A DNA stretch of 64,000 bases from Desulfoferula sp040751985 (GTDB lineage: Bacteria > Desulfobacterota > Desulfarculia > Desulfarculales > Desulfarculaceae): assembly GCA_040751985.1 (NCBI GenBank), contig JBFMFU010000028.1, positions 16,440 through 80,439 on the forward strand. The letters run 5' to 3'. Positions 1 through 8,428 of the stretch are shown in pieces (within the stretch, counting starts at the first letter, position 1; every line of letters begins with the position of its first letter). The translations under genes and the position numbers were made by a program. Under the pieces are notes generated by a model. That model was not told where the DNA came from. It was given only the letters and a program-made list of their open reading frames with translations, and searched no databases.

Positions 1-1026
1 GACGTGCCCACCGACGACCAGGGCCAGAGCGACCTGGGGCCCATCGAGGAGCTGATGGCCCTGGTGCGGGGGGCCAGGCGCCCCCAGGCCCTGCTGGTGA
101 TCCTCTGCCAGGTGCCGCCGGGCTTCAGCCGCCGCCAGCCGGGGCCAAAGGGCGGCCTGTATTACCAGGTGGAGACGCTCATCTTCGGGCGGGCGGTGGA
201 GCGGGCGCTCAAGCCCGAGCGCTTCATCGTGGGCTGCCCGGACCCGACCCAGCCCCTGCCGCCGGCCCTGGCCGAATACCTGAAGGCCTTCGGCTGCCCC
301 ATCCTGCCCATGCGCTTCGAGAGCGCGGAGCTGGCCAAGATCGCCATCAACTGCTGCCTGGTCTCCTCCATCAGCGTGGCCAACACCCTGGCCGAGCTGT
401 GCGAGGGCATCGGGGCCGACTGGCGCGAGATCGCCCCGGCCCTGCGCCTGGACAGGCGCATCGGGGCCTATGCCTATCTGGCGCCGGGCCTGGGCATCGC
501 CGGGGGCAACCTGGAGCGGGACCTGGCCACGGTGGTGCGCCTGGGCTCGGCCCAGGGCAGCGACGTGGGCGTGGTGCGCTCTTGGCTGGCCAACAGCGGC
601 CACCGCCGCTTCTGGGCCCTGCGCACCCTGCACGCCCAGGTGCTGGACGTAGGGGAGGAGCCGGTGATAGCGGTGCTGGGCCTGGCCTACAAAGAGAACA
701 CCGCCTCCACCAAGAACTCGCCTTCCCTGGCCCTGATCGCCAATCTGCGGCCCTTTGCCCTGCAGGTCTTCGACCCGGTGGTGCCGGCCGCGGCGGCCCA
801 GCACCCCCGGCTGCGCGGGGCCGAGAGTGCCCTGCAGGCTTGCCAGGGCGCCGACGCCCTGGTTATCATGACCCCCTGGCCGGAGTTCGCCCGTCTGGAG
901 CCCGCGGAAATTGCCCAGGCGCTGCGGGGCAAGGTGGTCATTGACCCTTACGGCGTGCTCAAGGGCCCTGCCTGCCTCCAGGCCGGTCTGCGCTACTTCA
1001 CCCTGGGGGCGCCCGCTCTCACCTAG
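1..1026 (+). CDS. nucleotide-sugar dehydrogenase family protein, 5' truncated by window edge
   Basis: UDP-glucose/GDP-mannose dehydrogenase superfamily. The reading frame is open from the first base and begins inside the motif that follows the N-terminal Rossmann fold (DVPTDDQG..SDLGPIEE), so roughly the first 100 residues lie outside the window. The middle domain (about 105-170 of the visible part) keeps the helix with the conserved lysine (ELAKIAIN) and the glycine-rich active-site loop. The C-terminal NDP-sugar binding domain (about 215-330) has VIAVLGLAYKENT and a DPYGVL strand. In UDP-glucose and GDP-mannose dehydrogenases the glycine loop carries the catalytic Cys that forms a thioester. 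Here it reads GLGIAGGNLERD, with Asn at bases 508-510. A normal four-electron oxidation to a uronic acid is therefore doubtful, and a redox or epimerase role on an NDP-sugar is possible. An SDR and a methyltransferase follow 12 bases downstream, probably in one operon. Confidence 0.8.
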   Translation, partial: DVPTDDQGQSDLGPIEELMALVRGARRPQALLVILCQVPPGFSRRQPGPKGGLYYQVETLIFGRAVERALKPERFIVGCPDPTQPLPPALAEYLKAFGCPILPMRFESAELAKIAINCCLVSSISVANTLAELCEGIGADWREIAPALRLDRRIGAYAYLAPGLGIAGGNLERDLATVVRLGSAQGSDVGVVRSWLANSGHRRFWALRTLHAQVLDVGEEPVIAVLGLAYKENTASTKNSPSLALIANLRPFALQVFDPVVPAAAAQHPRLRGAESALQACQGADALVIMTPWPEFARLEPAEIAQALRGKVVIDPYGVLKGPACLQAGLRYFTLGAPALT

Positions 1027-1038
1027 CGAGGAAATACC

Positions 1039-1923
1039 ATGCTGCAACATAACAACCCCGAGCCTCGCAACCCCTCCCGGGTGGTGATCCTAGGGGGCAG
1101 CGGCTTTGTGGGCCGCGCCCTGACCGCCGAGTTGGAGCGCCTGGGCGCGGCCAGCCTGGCCCTGTCCTCCCAGGACCTGAACCTGCTGGCCGCTGGCGCC
1201 GGCGCCAAGCTGGCCGGCCTGCTGCAGCCCGGCGACGCGGTGGTGGTGCTGGCGGCCCTGACCCCGGACAAGGGCAAGGGCAGCGGCACCCTGATGCAAA
1301 ACCTGGCCATGGCCCAGAACGTCCTGCAGGGCCTGGCCCAGGCTCAGCCGGCCCAGGTGATCTACTTCAGCTCCGACGCGGTCTACTCCTTTGACGAGGC
1401 CCTGATCAAGGACCAAACCCCGGCCTGCCCCATTGACCTTTATGGCGCCATGCACCGCACCCGGGAGCTGATGTTCCTGGCCGAGGTCAAGGCCCCCCTA
1501 GCCATCCTGCGCTCCACCCTGGTCTACGGCGCCGGCGACAGCCACAACTCCTACGGCCCCAACCGCTTCCGGCGCATGGCGCGCGAGCAGGGCAAGATAA
1601 CCCTCTTCGGCCAGGGCGAGGAGACCAGGGACCACATCTTGGTGGAGGACCTGGCGGCCCTGGTGGGGCAGGTGCTGACCCATTGCAGCAGCGGCACCAT
1701 CAACGCGGCCACCGGCCGTTCTGCCTCCTTCAGGGAGGTGGCCCAACTGGTGGCGGACCAGTTCGGCGGCGCGGTGAGCGTGGAGGGCACCCCCCGGGCC
1801 AACCCCATCACCTACCGCGCCTTTGACCCCATTGCCCTGCAGATGGCCTTCCCCACCTTTTGCTTCACGCCCCTGGAGGAGGGGATAGCCCGGGTGCACC
1901 AACAGACCGCGCAGGGGGAGTGA
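1039..1923 (+). CDS. extended SDR, NAD-dependent epimerase/dehydratase-like
   Basis: The 294-residue protein has an N-terminal Rossmann motif GGSGFVG (about 19-25), a central FSSDAVYS strand and a C-terminal sugar-binding part, matching NAD-dependent nucleotide-sugar epimerases, dehydratases and RmlD-type reductases. The catalytic YxxxK motif is altered: the sequence is YGAMH, so Tyr135 is present but the Lys position holds His139. The Ser is present at SSD (about 111). The start is ATG with a GAGGAAA Shine-Dalgarno sequence just upstream. The stop overlaps the start of the next gene (TGATG). It sits between a nucleotide-sugar dehydrogenase and a methyltransferase, so a step in making a modified NDP-sugar is likely. 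The substrate cannot be read from the sequence. Confidence 0.8.
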   Translation: MLQHNNPEPRNPSRVVILGGSGFVGRALTAELERLGAASLALSSQDLNLLAAGAGAKLAGLLQPGDAVVVLAALTPDKGKGSGTLMQNLAMAQNVLQGLAQAQPAQVIYFSSDAVYSFDEALIKDQTPACPIDLYGAMHRTRELMFLAEVKAPLAILRSTLVYGAGDSHNSYGPNRFRRMAREQGKITLFGQGEETRDHILVEDLAALVGQVLTHCSSGTINAATGRSASFREVAQLVADQFGGAVSVEGTPRANPITYRAFDPIALQMAFPTFCFTPLEEGIARVHQQTAQGE

Positions 1924-2579
1924 TGCGCGAAGTAAACCTGCTGAAGGCCCTGCCGGCCAGCAAGCGCAACCTGGCCCAGCGCAACCAGGGCCAATCGCCG
2001 GAGAACATCGCCATCGCCTGCCGCTTCGGCCGCGAGTACTTCGACGGCCCCCGCGAGCAGGGATACGGCGGCTACGTGTACGACGGCCGCTGGATTCCGG
2101 TGGCCAAGGACATCGTCGCCCACTTCGGCCTGGGGCCGGGCAGCCGCATCCTGGACGTGGGCTGCGCCAAGGGGTTTCTGGTCAAGGACCTCATCAGCAT
2201 CTGTCCGGGGCTGGAGGCCTTCGGCGTGGACATATCCGAGTACGCCCTCATGCACTGCGCGCCCGAGGTGGTGGGCCGCCTGCACCTGGGCAGCGCGGAC
2301 AAGCTGCCCTTCCCGGACGGCTCCTTCGACGCGGTGATCGCCCTGAACACCATCCACAACCTGGACCGGGCCGGGGTGATCCGGGCCTTGAAGGAGATGG
2401 AGCGCCTGGCTCCGGGCAAGGGCTTCGTGCAGGTGGACTCCTATCGCAACGAGGCCGAGCGCCAGGTCTTTCTTAACTGGGTACTCACGGCCAAGTTCCA
2501 CGACTATCCCCAGGGCTGGCTCCAGGTGTTCGCCGAGGCGGGTTATACTGGGGGCTACTACTGGACCATCATTGCCTAG
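1923..2579 (+). CDS. class I SAM-dependent methyltransferase
   Basis: The 218-residue protein has the SAM-binding signature ILDVGCAKGF (about 77-86) followed by FGVDISEYA, the acidic strand end that contacts the ribose. It then has the motif FPDGSFDAVIALNTIHN typical of class I small-molecule methyltransferases. A longer frame begins at 1860 but overlaps the previous gene by more than 60 bases. The ATG at 1923 overlaps the previous stop as TGATG, which suggests translational coupling, and it is chosen here. It lies between an SDR and a ThDP-dependent E1 alpha subunit, in the same order (sugar enzymes, methyltransferase, E1 pair) as the second cassette at 19-22 kb. A sugar O- or C-methyltransferase is the likely role. 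The acceptor is unknown. Confidence 0.85.
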   Translation: MREVNLLKALPASKRNLAQRNQGQSPENIAIACRFGREYFDGPREQGYGGYVYDGRWIPVAKDIVAHFGLGPGSRILDVGCAKGFLVKDLISICPGLEAFGVDISEYALMHCAPEVVGRLHLGSADKLPFPDGSFDAVIALNTIHNLDRAGVIRALKEMERLAPGKGFVQVDSYRNEAERQVFLNWVLTAKFHDYPQGWLQVFAEAGYTGGYYWTIIA

Positions 2580-2619
2580 GCCGCGGGCCGGCCTGGTACA
2601 GGCCGCAAGGAGCGACTAG

Positions 2620-3735
2620 ATGAACCGCGTGTCCCGAGAATCCATCCGGGCCCAAGGCCGCTACCCCGGCGTCTCCCTGGCCGGTGTGGCGCCCGAGCTG
2701 GCGATGGCCCTGTATCGCTTCATGCTGCGCCTGCGCCGCTGCGAGGAGTCGCTCATCGCCGAGTATCACCCGGCCGACCAGATGCGCTGCCCAGTGCACT
2801 TCTGCCTGGGCCAGGAGTCCGTGGCCGCGGCGCTGTCCCTGGTGATCCGGCCCGAAGACTACCTGTTCTGCCACCACCGCACCCACAACTGGTACTTTGC
2901 CAAGGGCGCGCCCATGAAGGCCCTGTTCGCCGAGATGTACGGCCGGGCCACCGGCGCCAACGGCGGGCTCTCGGGCTCCCAGGAGATCTCTTACCCGGCC
3001 CTGAACTTCTACGGCGGGGCCATCCTCACCGGCTCGGTGGGCATCGCCACCGGCGCGGCCCGGGCCCAGCAGCTCCTGGGCAGCGACCACATCGCGGTGG
3101 CCGGCTTCGGCGAGGGCGCCACGGACGAGGGAGCGTTCTGGGAGGCCATGAACTACGCGGCCCTGCGCAGGCTGCCGGTGGTCTATCTCTGCGAGAACAA
3201 CGGCTACGCCACCTGGAGCCCCCAGCACAAGCGCCAGCCCCAGGACAACATCAGCCAGAAGGCGGCGGCCTTCGGGGTGCAGACCTACACCATCTTCGGC
3301 AACGACGCGGTCCTGGCCCACCAGACCGTGAGCCAGGCCGTGGCCGGGGCGCGGGCCGGCCAGCCGGCCCTGGTGGAGGCCTACACCTATCGCTGGAACG
3401 GCCACGTGGGGCCCGAGAACGACGACGTGCAGAACTACCGGCCCCTGGAGGAGCTGGCCTTCTGGAAGGACAACGACCCCATCGCCCTGCTGGAGGAGGC
3501 CATGACCAACGCGAGGCTGCTGGACGCGGCCCGCAAACAGGCCCTGGAGCAGGAGATCGCGGCCGAGATCGCCGAGGCCTTTGCCTTCGCCAAACAGAGC
3601 CCCTGGCCCCTGCCGGCTGACTGGCGGGCGCTCAACTACAGCCAAGAAACGCCACGCGCCGACGAGCTGCTGAGCGACGTGGAAAGCGGGCAGTTCGATC
3701 AGCACCAGGACGAGGCCATCCCCGGCCCTTATTAG
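2620..3735 (+). CDS. thiamine-diphosphate-dependent E1 component, alpha subunit
   Basis: The 371-residue protein belongs to the family of E1 alpha subunits of pyruvate, branched-chain and acetoin dehydrogenases. The ThDP/Mg motif spans about 164-194, starting GEGATDEGAFWEAMN and ending in CENN. The first acidic metal ligand is Glu instead of the usual Asp (GEG for GDG). HHRTHNWYFAKG and LSGSQE correspond to the family's substrate-channel and GGSMH regions. The loop that usually reads GHSxSD is GHVGPENDD here, around His262. A strong AAGGAG precedes the ATG. The beta subunit follows after 52 bases. No E2 acyltransferase or E3 gene is nearby, so a role outside the classical dehydrogenase complexes is likely, perhaps transfer of a ThDP-bound carbon unit to a sugar. 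That role is inference. Confidence 0.85.
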   Translation: MNRVSRESIRAQGRYPGVSLAGVAPELAMALYRFMLRLRRCEESLIAEYHPADQMRCPVHFCLGQESVAAALSLVIRPEDYLFCHHRTHNWYFAKGAPMKALFAEMYGRATGANGGLSGSQEISYPALNFYGGAILTGSVGIATGAARAQQLLGSDHIAVAGFGEGATDEGAFWEAMNYAALRRLPVVYLCENNGYATWSPQHKRQPQDNISQKAAAFGVQTYTIFGNDAVLAHQTVSQAVAGARAGQPALVEAYTYRWNGHVGPENDDVQNYRPLEELAFWKDNDPIALLEEAMTNARLLDAARKQALEQEIAAEIAEAFAFAKQSPWPLPADWRALNYSQETPRADELLSDVESGQFDQHQDEAIPGPY

Positions 3736-3787
3736 AGGATGGAAATATGCCAAGCGTGGAGCATACAATGCAAGGAGCCGGGCGATA

Positions 3788-4762
3788 ATGCGCAAGCTCA
3801 CCTATGCCCAGGCCATCAACGAGGCCCTGACCCAGGCCATGGAGCTGGACGACAAGGTGGTGGTGGCCGGCCAGTTGGTGGACTACAAGTCGGGCATCTT
3901 CGGCACCACCACCGGCCTGGCCGAGCGCTACGGCACTCAGCGCGTGGAGGACTACCCTGTGGCCGAGAGCCTGATGACCTCAGCGGCCATTGGACAGGCC
4001 GTGGCCGGCCTGCGGCCGGTTTTGGTGCATCAGCGCCTGGACTTCATGTTCTACTCCCTGGACGCCATCGCCAACTGGATGTCCCTGTGGCGCTTCAAGT
4101 CCCAGGGCCAGTCCAGCCTGCCGGTGACCATCCGGGTGATCGTGGGCAAGGGCTGGGGCCAGGGCGCCCAGCACTCCAAGAGCATCCATGCCTGGTTCGC
4201 CCATTTGCCGGGGCTCAGGGTGGCGGTGCCGGCCACGGCCTATGATTGCAAGGGGTTGATCCTGGAGAGCATTTTCGGGCAAGACCCCACCGTGATCATC
4301 GAGCACCGCTCCCTGTTCTCCATGAGCGACGAGGTGCCCGAGATGGCCTACCGGGTGCGCTTCGGACAGGGGGTGGTGCGCCGGCCGGGCCAGGACATAA
4401 CCTTCGCGGCCCTGGGTTTCATGGTGCCCCTGGCCCTGCGCGCGGCCGGCAAGCTGGCCCAAGAGGGAATCGACATGGAGGTCATCGACCTGCGCACCGC
4501 CTATCCCCTGGACCAGAGGCTGCTACTGCGCTCAGTGAACAAGACCAAGCGGTTAGTGGCCGGCGATTATGGCTGGCACACCGCGGGCATGGCGGCCGAG
4601 ATTATGGCTCTGGTCAGCGAAAATATGGGGCGCAAGCTCCTGGCCGACCCGGTCCGCATGACCCTGCCCGACAGCCACACGCCCATGAGCGCGGTGCTGG
4701 AGGAGCAATATTATCCCAATGAGGAAGACATATGTAAGGCGGTGCGGCGGGTTATGGGCTAA
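3788..4762 (+). CDS. thiamine-diphosphate-dependent E1 component, beta subunit
   Basis: The 324-residue protein is the transketolase-type pyrimidine-binding plus C-terminal domain partner of the preceding alpha subunit. YPVAES (about 57-62) contains the Glu expected to activate the ThDP aminopyrimidine. The family block GKGWGQGAQHSKS..AWFAHLPGL (about 119-143) is clear, and the C-terminal domain shows MEVIDLRTAYPLD, the usual beta-subunit element. An AAGGAG lies just ahead of the ATG. The gene ends a five-gene run and is followed by a hairpin terminator. A second alpha/beta pair with the same architecture occurs at 19.6-21.6 kb. The reaction is unassigned. The lack of E2/E3 genes argues against an ordinary 2-oxoacid dehydrogenase. 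Confidence 0.85.
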   Translation: MRKLTYAQAINEALTQAMELDDKVVVAGQLVDYKSGIFGTTTGLAERYGTQRVEDYPVAESLMTSAAIGQAVAGLRPVLVHQRLDFMFYSLDAIANWMSLWRFKSQGQSSLPVTIRVIVGKGWGQGAQHSKSIHAWFAHLPGLRVAVPATAYDCKGLILESIFGQDPTVIIEHRSLFSMSDEVPEMAYRVRFGQGVVRRPGQDITFAALGFMVPLALRAAGKLAQEGIDMEVIDLRTAYPLDQRLLLRSVNKTKRLVAGDYGWHTAGMAAEIMALVSENMGRKLLADPVRMTLPDSHTPMSAVLEEQYYPNEEDICKAVRRVMG

Positions 4763-4781
4763 GCGCCAGACCCAGTCATGC

Positions 4782-4823
4782 AAAAAGGCGCCCCCGGCTA
4801 GAGCCGGGCGCGCTTGATATTTT
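4782..4823. terminator. bidirectional hairpin terminator between convergent genes
   Basis: The 26-base inverted repeat (4788-4813) has a TAGA loop, a CCGGC/GCCGG inner stem and a GC-rich outer stem with one mismatch. An A-run (AAAAA) lies on the left and TTGATATTTT on the right, so it can work for the E1 beta gene on the plus strand and for the minus-strand gene ending at 4838. Confidence 0.65.
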
Positions 4824-4837
4824 AAAGGCGGCGGGGG

Positions 4838-5419
4838 TTATTTCCCTGCCGCGTTTGCTGGCCGGGCCGGCGGCGACCCTTCCTTTGCTGGTATGGTGGC
4901 AGGGGCTTGGGGGCAGTCTGCGGAAAGGGAACGCAACTCATCGGCAAAGGGTTTAAAGGCCTGCACCAGGGCGCGCAGGTCGCGGCGAATCTGCTCCTTG
5001 CGTTCAGGAGTGATCAAAGAGGCCGAATAGGCAACATCGTGCAACAGCTTGGCTGCGGGCTCATAAATCAGACTTGGGCGAGCGAGGTAATGAGAAATGC
5101 TTTCCAATCGCTGCTGAAAAGAGTCCATGGCCCTACTCAATAACCAAGCCGGACCGATGGTGACTAACAGCAAGAGAAACACCGCGGCTATGATATAGGG
5201 GGTCCTTATTCTGGGACGCACCGCGGAGCCATCGGCGGGGAGGGGTATTTCGCCCTCCAGGCCTGCATTTTGGTAAAGCTCCAGCAAGCGATCCTTTTGC
5301 CTCACCACCGCTTCATAGCATTCTTCCGCCCGGGGAGCGCTAGCGATCAATTTGAGATCTGGGATGTAGCAAACGAAATCGCCGTCGACTTTTTTGATCA
5401 GAACGTTGAATTCGGGCAT
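4838..5419 (-). CDS. HicB-like domain protein with one membrane segment
   Basis: The 193-residue protein opens with a beta-strand domain (FNVLIKKVDGDFVCYIPDL, about 4-22, then an AEECYEAVVRQKD helix). This resembles the HicB antitoxin/pseudo-RNase H fold: strand, DG turn, strand, PDL, then a helix. One hydrophobic segment (about 73-95, YIIAAVFLLLLVTIGPAWLL) follows, then a helical, charged region and a Pro/Ala-rich tail. The frame is open further upstream. The ATG at 5419 has GAGGGGG ahead of it, whereas the ATG at 5452 lacks a good ribosome site. No HicA toxin is adjacent. It follows the giant membrane protein gene on the same strand with a small gap, so the two are probably co-transcribed. 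Function unknown; the domain match is by eye. Confidence 0.6.
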   Translation of the reverse strand: MPEFNVLIKKVDGDFVCYIPDLKLIASAPRAEECYEAVVRQKDRLLELYQNAGLEGEIPLPADGSAVRPRIRTPYIIAAVFLLLLVTIGPAWLLSRAMDSFQQRLESISHYLARPSLIYEPAAKLLHDVAYSASLITPERKEQIRRDLRALVQAFKPFADELRSLSADCPQAPATIPAKEGSPPARPANAAGK

Positions 5420-5454
5420 TGCAACCCCCTCGCCTGCTGAAACCGTTTCCATTT

Positions 5455-8310
5455 TTAGTCTAGGGAATGGAAATCGGTAAATTCCAAATCCGAAGGCGCC
5501 GGCACTGGCCGGGCTCCAAGATGCCTGATTAACCATGCCCCGCTAAGGTATTCCTGTCCTGCCTTCCATTGGCTGATAGGAGTTAAGCCCACCCGGATGA
5601 TTCCCTGGAAGTCTTTGGGGATGACAATTTCCTTTTCGCCGCCTTGCTCTGTGGACTTCAAGAGGAAGGATGGCTTCAGCTTAAAGGAGGTCTCGGTGGT
5701 GGACCGGGCGTACACTTTTATCCTGGAGGCGCCTTCGGGGTGCCCTTGTTGCTGCTGATAAGAATATCTCAGGATCAGGCTCCATTTATCATTAGATTTT
5801 TGAGGAGACAACCCAACTCTTTGCCCAGGGGGTAATCCGCTTAGGGGACCCAGGTAGGGCGGGTATTTCCAATCCAGCTTAACTATGGCCCAGCTTGGTG
5901 TAGGCCCAGAGCCAAGGGCGACTAGGCTGGGGTGCAAAGGCGAAGCCCCTGGGTATAAGGCGCGTTGCACAATGGGCTGTTGTGAGCAGCTAACCGCATA
6001 AGGGATCTTGCTACGCAGGAAAAGTTGGTTTTGCACCGAGGTGCTGTAGCGCTGTTGATGAAAACAAAGATAATAATCCGGTTGCCGGTAGGCGGGGTTT
6101 TTGTCCCGATCCGCCATCCATAAGTAACGGTAATCGGTGTGCAACGTGTACCCTTTTTCGCCAAGGGAAATTTTCAGCTTTGGTATTCCATCGGAGTCGA
6201 GATAGGCCCATTGTCTGGTGGCATAAGAAATGGGGGCTGCATAAGTATTGGTCACAAAGGATGCTCCCCGGTACGGCGGTTGGGCCAGTTTGTGCAAAAA
6301 AGACAGGTGGTCCGGAGGCATAAGGCTGATGCTAGCGATCTGTACATTGACCCAGTAAGCCCCAAAAAACAGACCAAAAGCCCCCAGAACTACGGTGGCA
6401 ATTAGCGGGGCCATATTGGTGAGGGTCGTATAATGCCAGTCAATGGTCTGAGCGGCTGGGGTTGATAACCTGGCCAGGTGCAAAGCCTGCCAGCGTAGGC
6501 GGCCCAAGCACCAGGTTAAGCAAAAACACCTGATTAAAATGTAGGCGCCGACGGCCAGAATCGGCGAGATGAAAAAAACCAATAACGGCGCGGAGCGAAC
6601 CAAGTATCCGCTGTAGACGTAGCCTGGAAATACCAGGTACACGGCGCCGTAGGCCAGCAAGGCGCATACAATGTAGCGCGCCACGGGTAAGAGCTGTTCC
6701 CTGGGGGAGAGACCCAGTAAGCGGCGAGGCCCGAGCAGGACGGCTCCGGCGCCCAATGCGCCGCTTAGCACGAGTGCTAGCATGGGAATCCAAATCTTGC
6801 CCCAAAAAGATAAAACTTGAGCCCAGATTGGGCTGCTAATCTGGCTATAAAGGCCGCCCTGCCAACGGATAAACCAGCCGGCGGCCAATAAAAATATTAC
6901 AGACGCTATAACCCTGCGGTTATTGATTATGGGAAAACCAGCAGTTGGTCGCACAGATGTGCGAGCCCCCCAATAGGCAGCGCCCCAGGCCAGGGCCAAC
7001 AGAGTCAGCCAAAGGAGCAACATCCCCATCAGGGTGCTTTGTTGTGGCACAGGGGTAATTGGCGCGCCCAGGTAGCTGGAAGTTCCGATGGAGATGAGCG
7101 CCAAGGTGAACAGGGAGCCCGCACCGCCCAAAAGCAAAAGGCGAGAGTAATAGTCGAGGGTGGCAAGCGGCGGGCGGCTATGCCGGGCGTCCGAGCCTTC
7201 GAGCCAATCAAGGAGCAGTGATAGCAGCCATGCGACAACGATGAATACTGCGCATAGGGAGATCAGGGGGGTTATTAACTCGAAGCCATATTGAAAAATC
7301 GATCTAACGAAGACAATAAAGCGTTTCACCGATGAGATGTCATAAATGTTATACCAAAAGGCTAGATGGTGGCCTTCGTAGAACTGTCGCAAGGAGTCAA
7401 AAGATTTAAAGACAAAGGAGCCGTTGGGGTCATAATTTCGGGCGGAGAAGGTAAGAGCCAGGTCGGTCTTGAAATTATCCCAGCCCAGCAAGCCAATATT
7501 TTGGCCAATTAAAAGGCCCATGGCCGACAGTGAGCCCAGCAGTTGCATGCCCCAGGCGACGGCCAGGCGAACTGGACGGCGGTAGAGCAGCCATCCCCCG
7601 TACAACCCGGTTATGACCCCAACAAAGGTCGCAAAAACCAATTCGAAGTAGAAAAGGGCCATGAAATTGAGGAAGGTCAGCAACCACCAGCGGCGGCTGT
7701 CGCTTTCCAAGAATCCATACACGCAAAGCAACGAAGAGAATAAAAAGAAGGCATGCCACACCCTCAGAGTGCAGACGTGCCATTGCGCAAAGAGCACATA
7801 CTCGCCCATAAACGCCAGGCAGATGATCACCGCGAAAAGGGAGTTGGTGGTTTTGGCAAAAAAATGGAACATGAAGAATATCGCCAGCACGCCCACCGTC
7901 AAGGTGTAGATGATTATTTGGCTTTCTATGCTGCGCGCGCCCAGCGAGTAAAGCAGGTAGGCATAGAAGCGGGAGAGGTTGCCACCGTGGGTGTAAGTGT
8001 AGGGATGGGCTTCCGCGTGAGGGCTGAATGCCTCATCGGCTAAGCCCCAGGTCTGGCCCCAGCCGAAATCATAGGCGTTTTTGGCGTGGAAATAGGTGGA
8101 AAAGGACTCGTTGTTGTCCATGACATACGGCAAGCCGTTGGTGGCGATCAGCAAGGCGCCGTACAAAACAACATAAACGGCGAACACTATGCACAGCGCT
8201 CGCCAGTAATGAGGCGTGGCTTGGGCCCATCCAGCAGATATTGTTTGGGCCCGGTTCAAAAGCCGCGAGAGGATCCTGCCTGTGGTCGATGTCGATTCAG
8301 TTCGGATCAC
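5455..8310 (-). CDS. large multi-pass membrane protein, GT-C glycosyltransferase-like
   Basis: The 951-residue protein has about a dozen or more hydrophobic segments through the first 670 residues, followed by a soluble C-terminal region of about 270 residues. After the first membrane segment a loop carries VMDNNESFS. An acidic motif in the first external loop is what GT-C transferases (ArnT/PMT/YfhO types) use for the lipid-linked donor, but no family-specific motif could be confirmed. The C-terminal part is mainly beta-like (SWAIVKLDWKYP, SLILRYSY), as in GT-C proteins with a carbohydrate-recognition domain. The start is a GTG with a distant GGAG, so the exact start is uncertain. It is downstream of the GmhB-like gene on the same strand. 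A role in transferring or modifying polysaccharide at the inner membrane is inferred. Confidence 0.7.
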   Translation of the reverse strand: MIRTESTSTTGRILSRLLNRAQTISAGWAQATPHYWRALCIVFAVYVVLYGALLIATNGLPYVMDNNESFSTYFHAKNAYDFGWGQTWGLADEAFSPHAEAHPYTYTHGGNLSRFYAYLLYSLGARSIESQIIIYTLTVGVLAIFFMFHFFAKTTNSLFAVIICLAFMGEYVLFAQWHVCTLRVWHAFFLFSSLLCVYGFLESDSRRWWLLTFLNFMALFYFELVFATFVGVITGLYGGWLLYRRPVRLAVAWGMQLLGSLSAMGLLIGQNIGLLGWDNFKTDLALTFSARNYDPNGSFVFKSFDSLRQFYEGHHLAFWYNIYDISSVKRFIVFVRSIFQYGFELITPLISLCAVFIVVAWLLSLLLDWLEGSDARHSRPPLATLDYYSRLLLLGGAGSLFTLALISIGTSSYLGAPITPVPQQSTLMGMLLLWLTLLALAWGAAYWGARTSVRPTAGFPIINNRRVIASVIFLLAAGWFIRWQGGLYSQISSPIWAQVLSFWGKIWIPMLALVLSGALGAGAVLLGPRRLLGLSPREQLLPVARYIVCALLAYGAVYLVFPGYVYSGYLVRSAPLLVFFISPILAVGAYILIRCFCLTWCLGRLRWQALHLARLSTPAAQTIDWHYTTLTNMAPLIATVVLGAFGLFFGAYWVNVQIASISLMPPDHLSFLHKLAQPPYRGASFVTNTYAAPISYATRQWAYLDSDGIPKLKISLGEKGYTLHTDYRYLWMADRDKNPAYRQPDYYLCFHQQRYSTSVQNQLFLRSKIPYAVSCSQQPIVQRALYPGASPLHPSLVALGSGPTPSWAIVKLDWKYPPYLGPLSGLPPGQRVGLSPQKSNDKWSLILRYSYQQQQGHPEGASRIKVYARSTTETSFKLKPSFLLKSTEQGGEKEIVIPKDFQGIIRVGLTPISQWKAGQEYLSGAWLIRHLGARPVPAPSDLEFTDFHSLD

Positions 8311-8428
8311 TTAATGATTTCAACTCCCAGGGTAGATACGTATAAAACAGGCTATGTTGCTGTTCCAAACCAATACTAAAATGATAGCCGATATTGCTGG
8401 GTGCTTGGTAGATGGTGGCTACAGGCCC

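Noticed and set aside
2569..3801. Minus-strand frame of about 410 codons opposite the first E1 alpha gene
   Set aside because: The plus-strand E1 alpha gene has a ribosome site and conserved motifs. The antisense product shows no family features.
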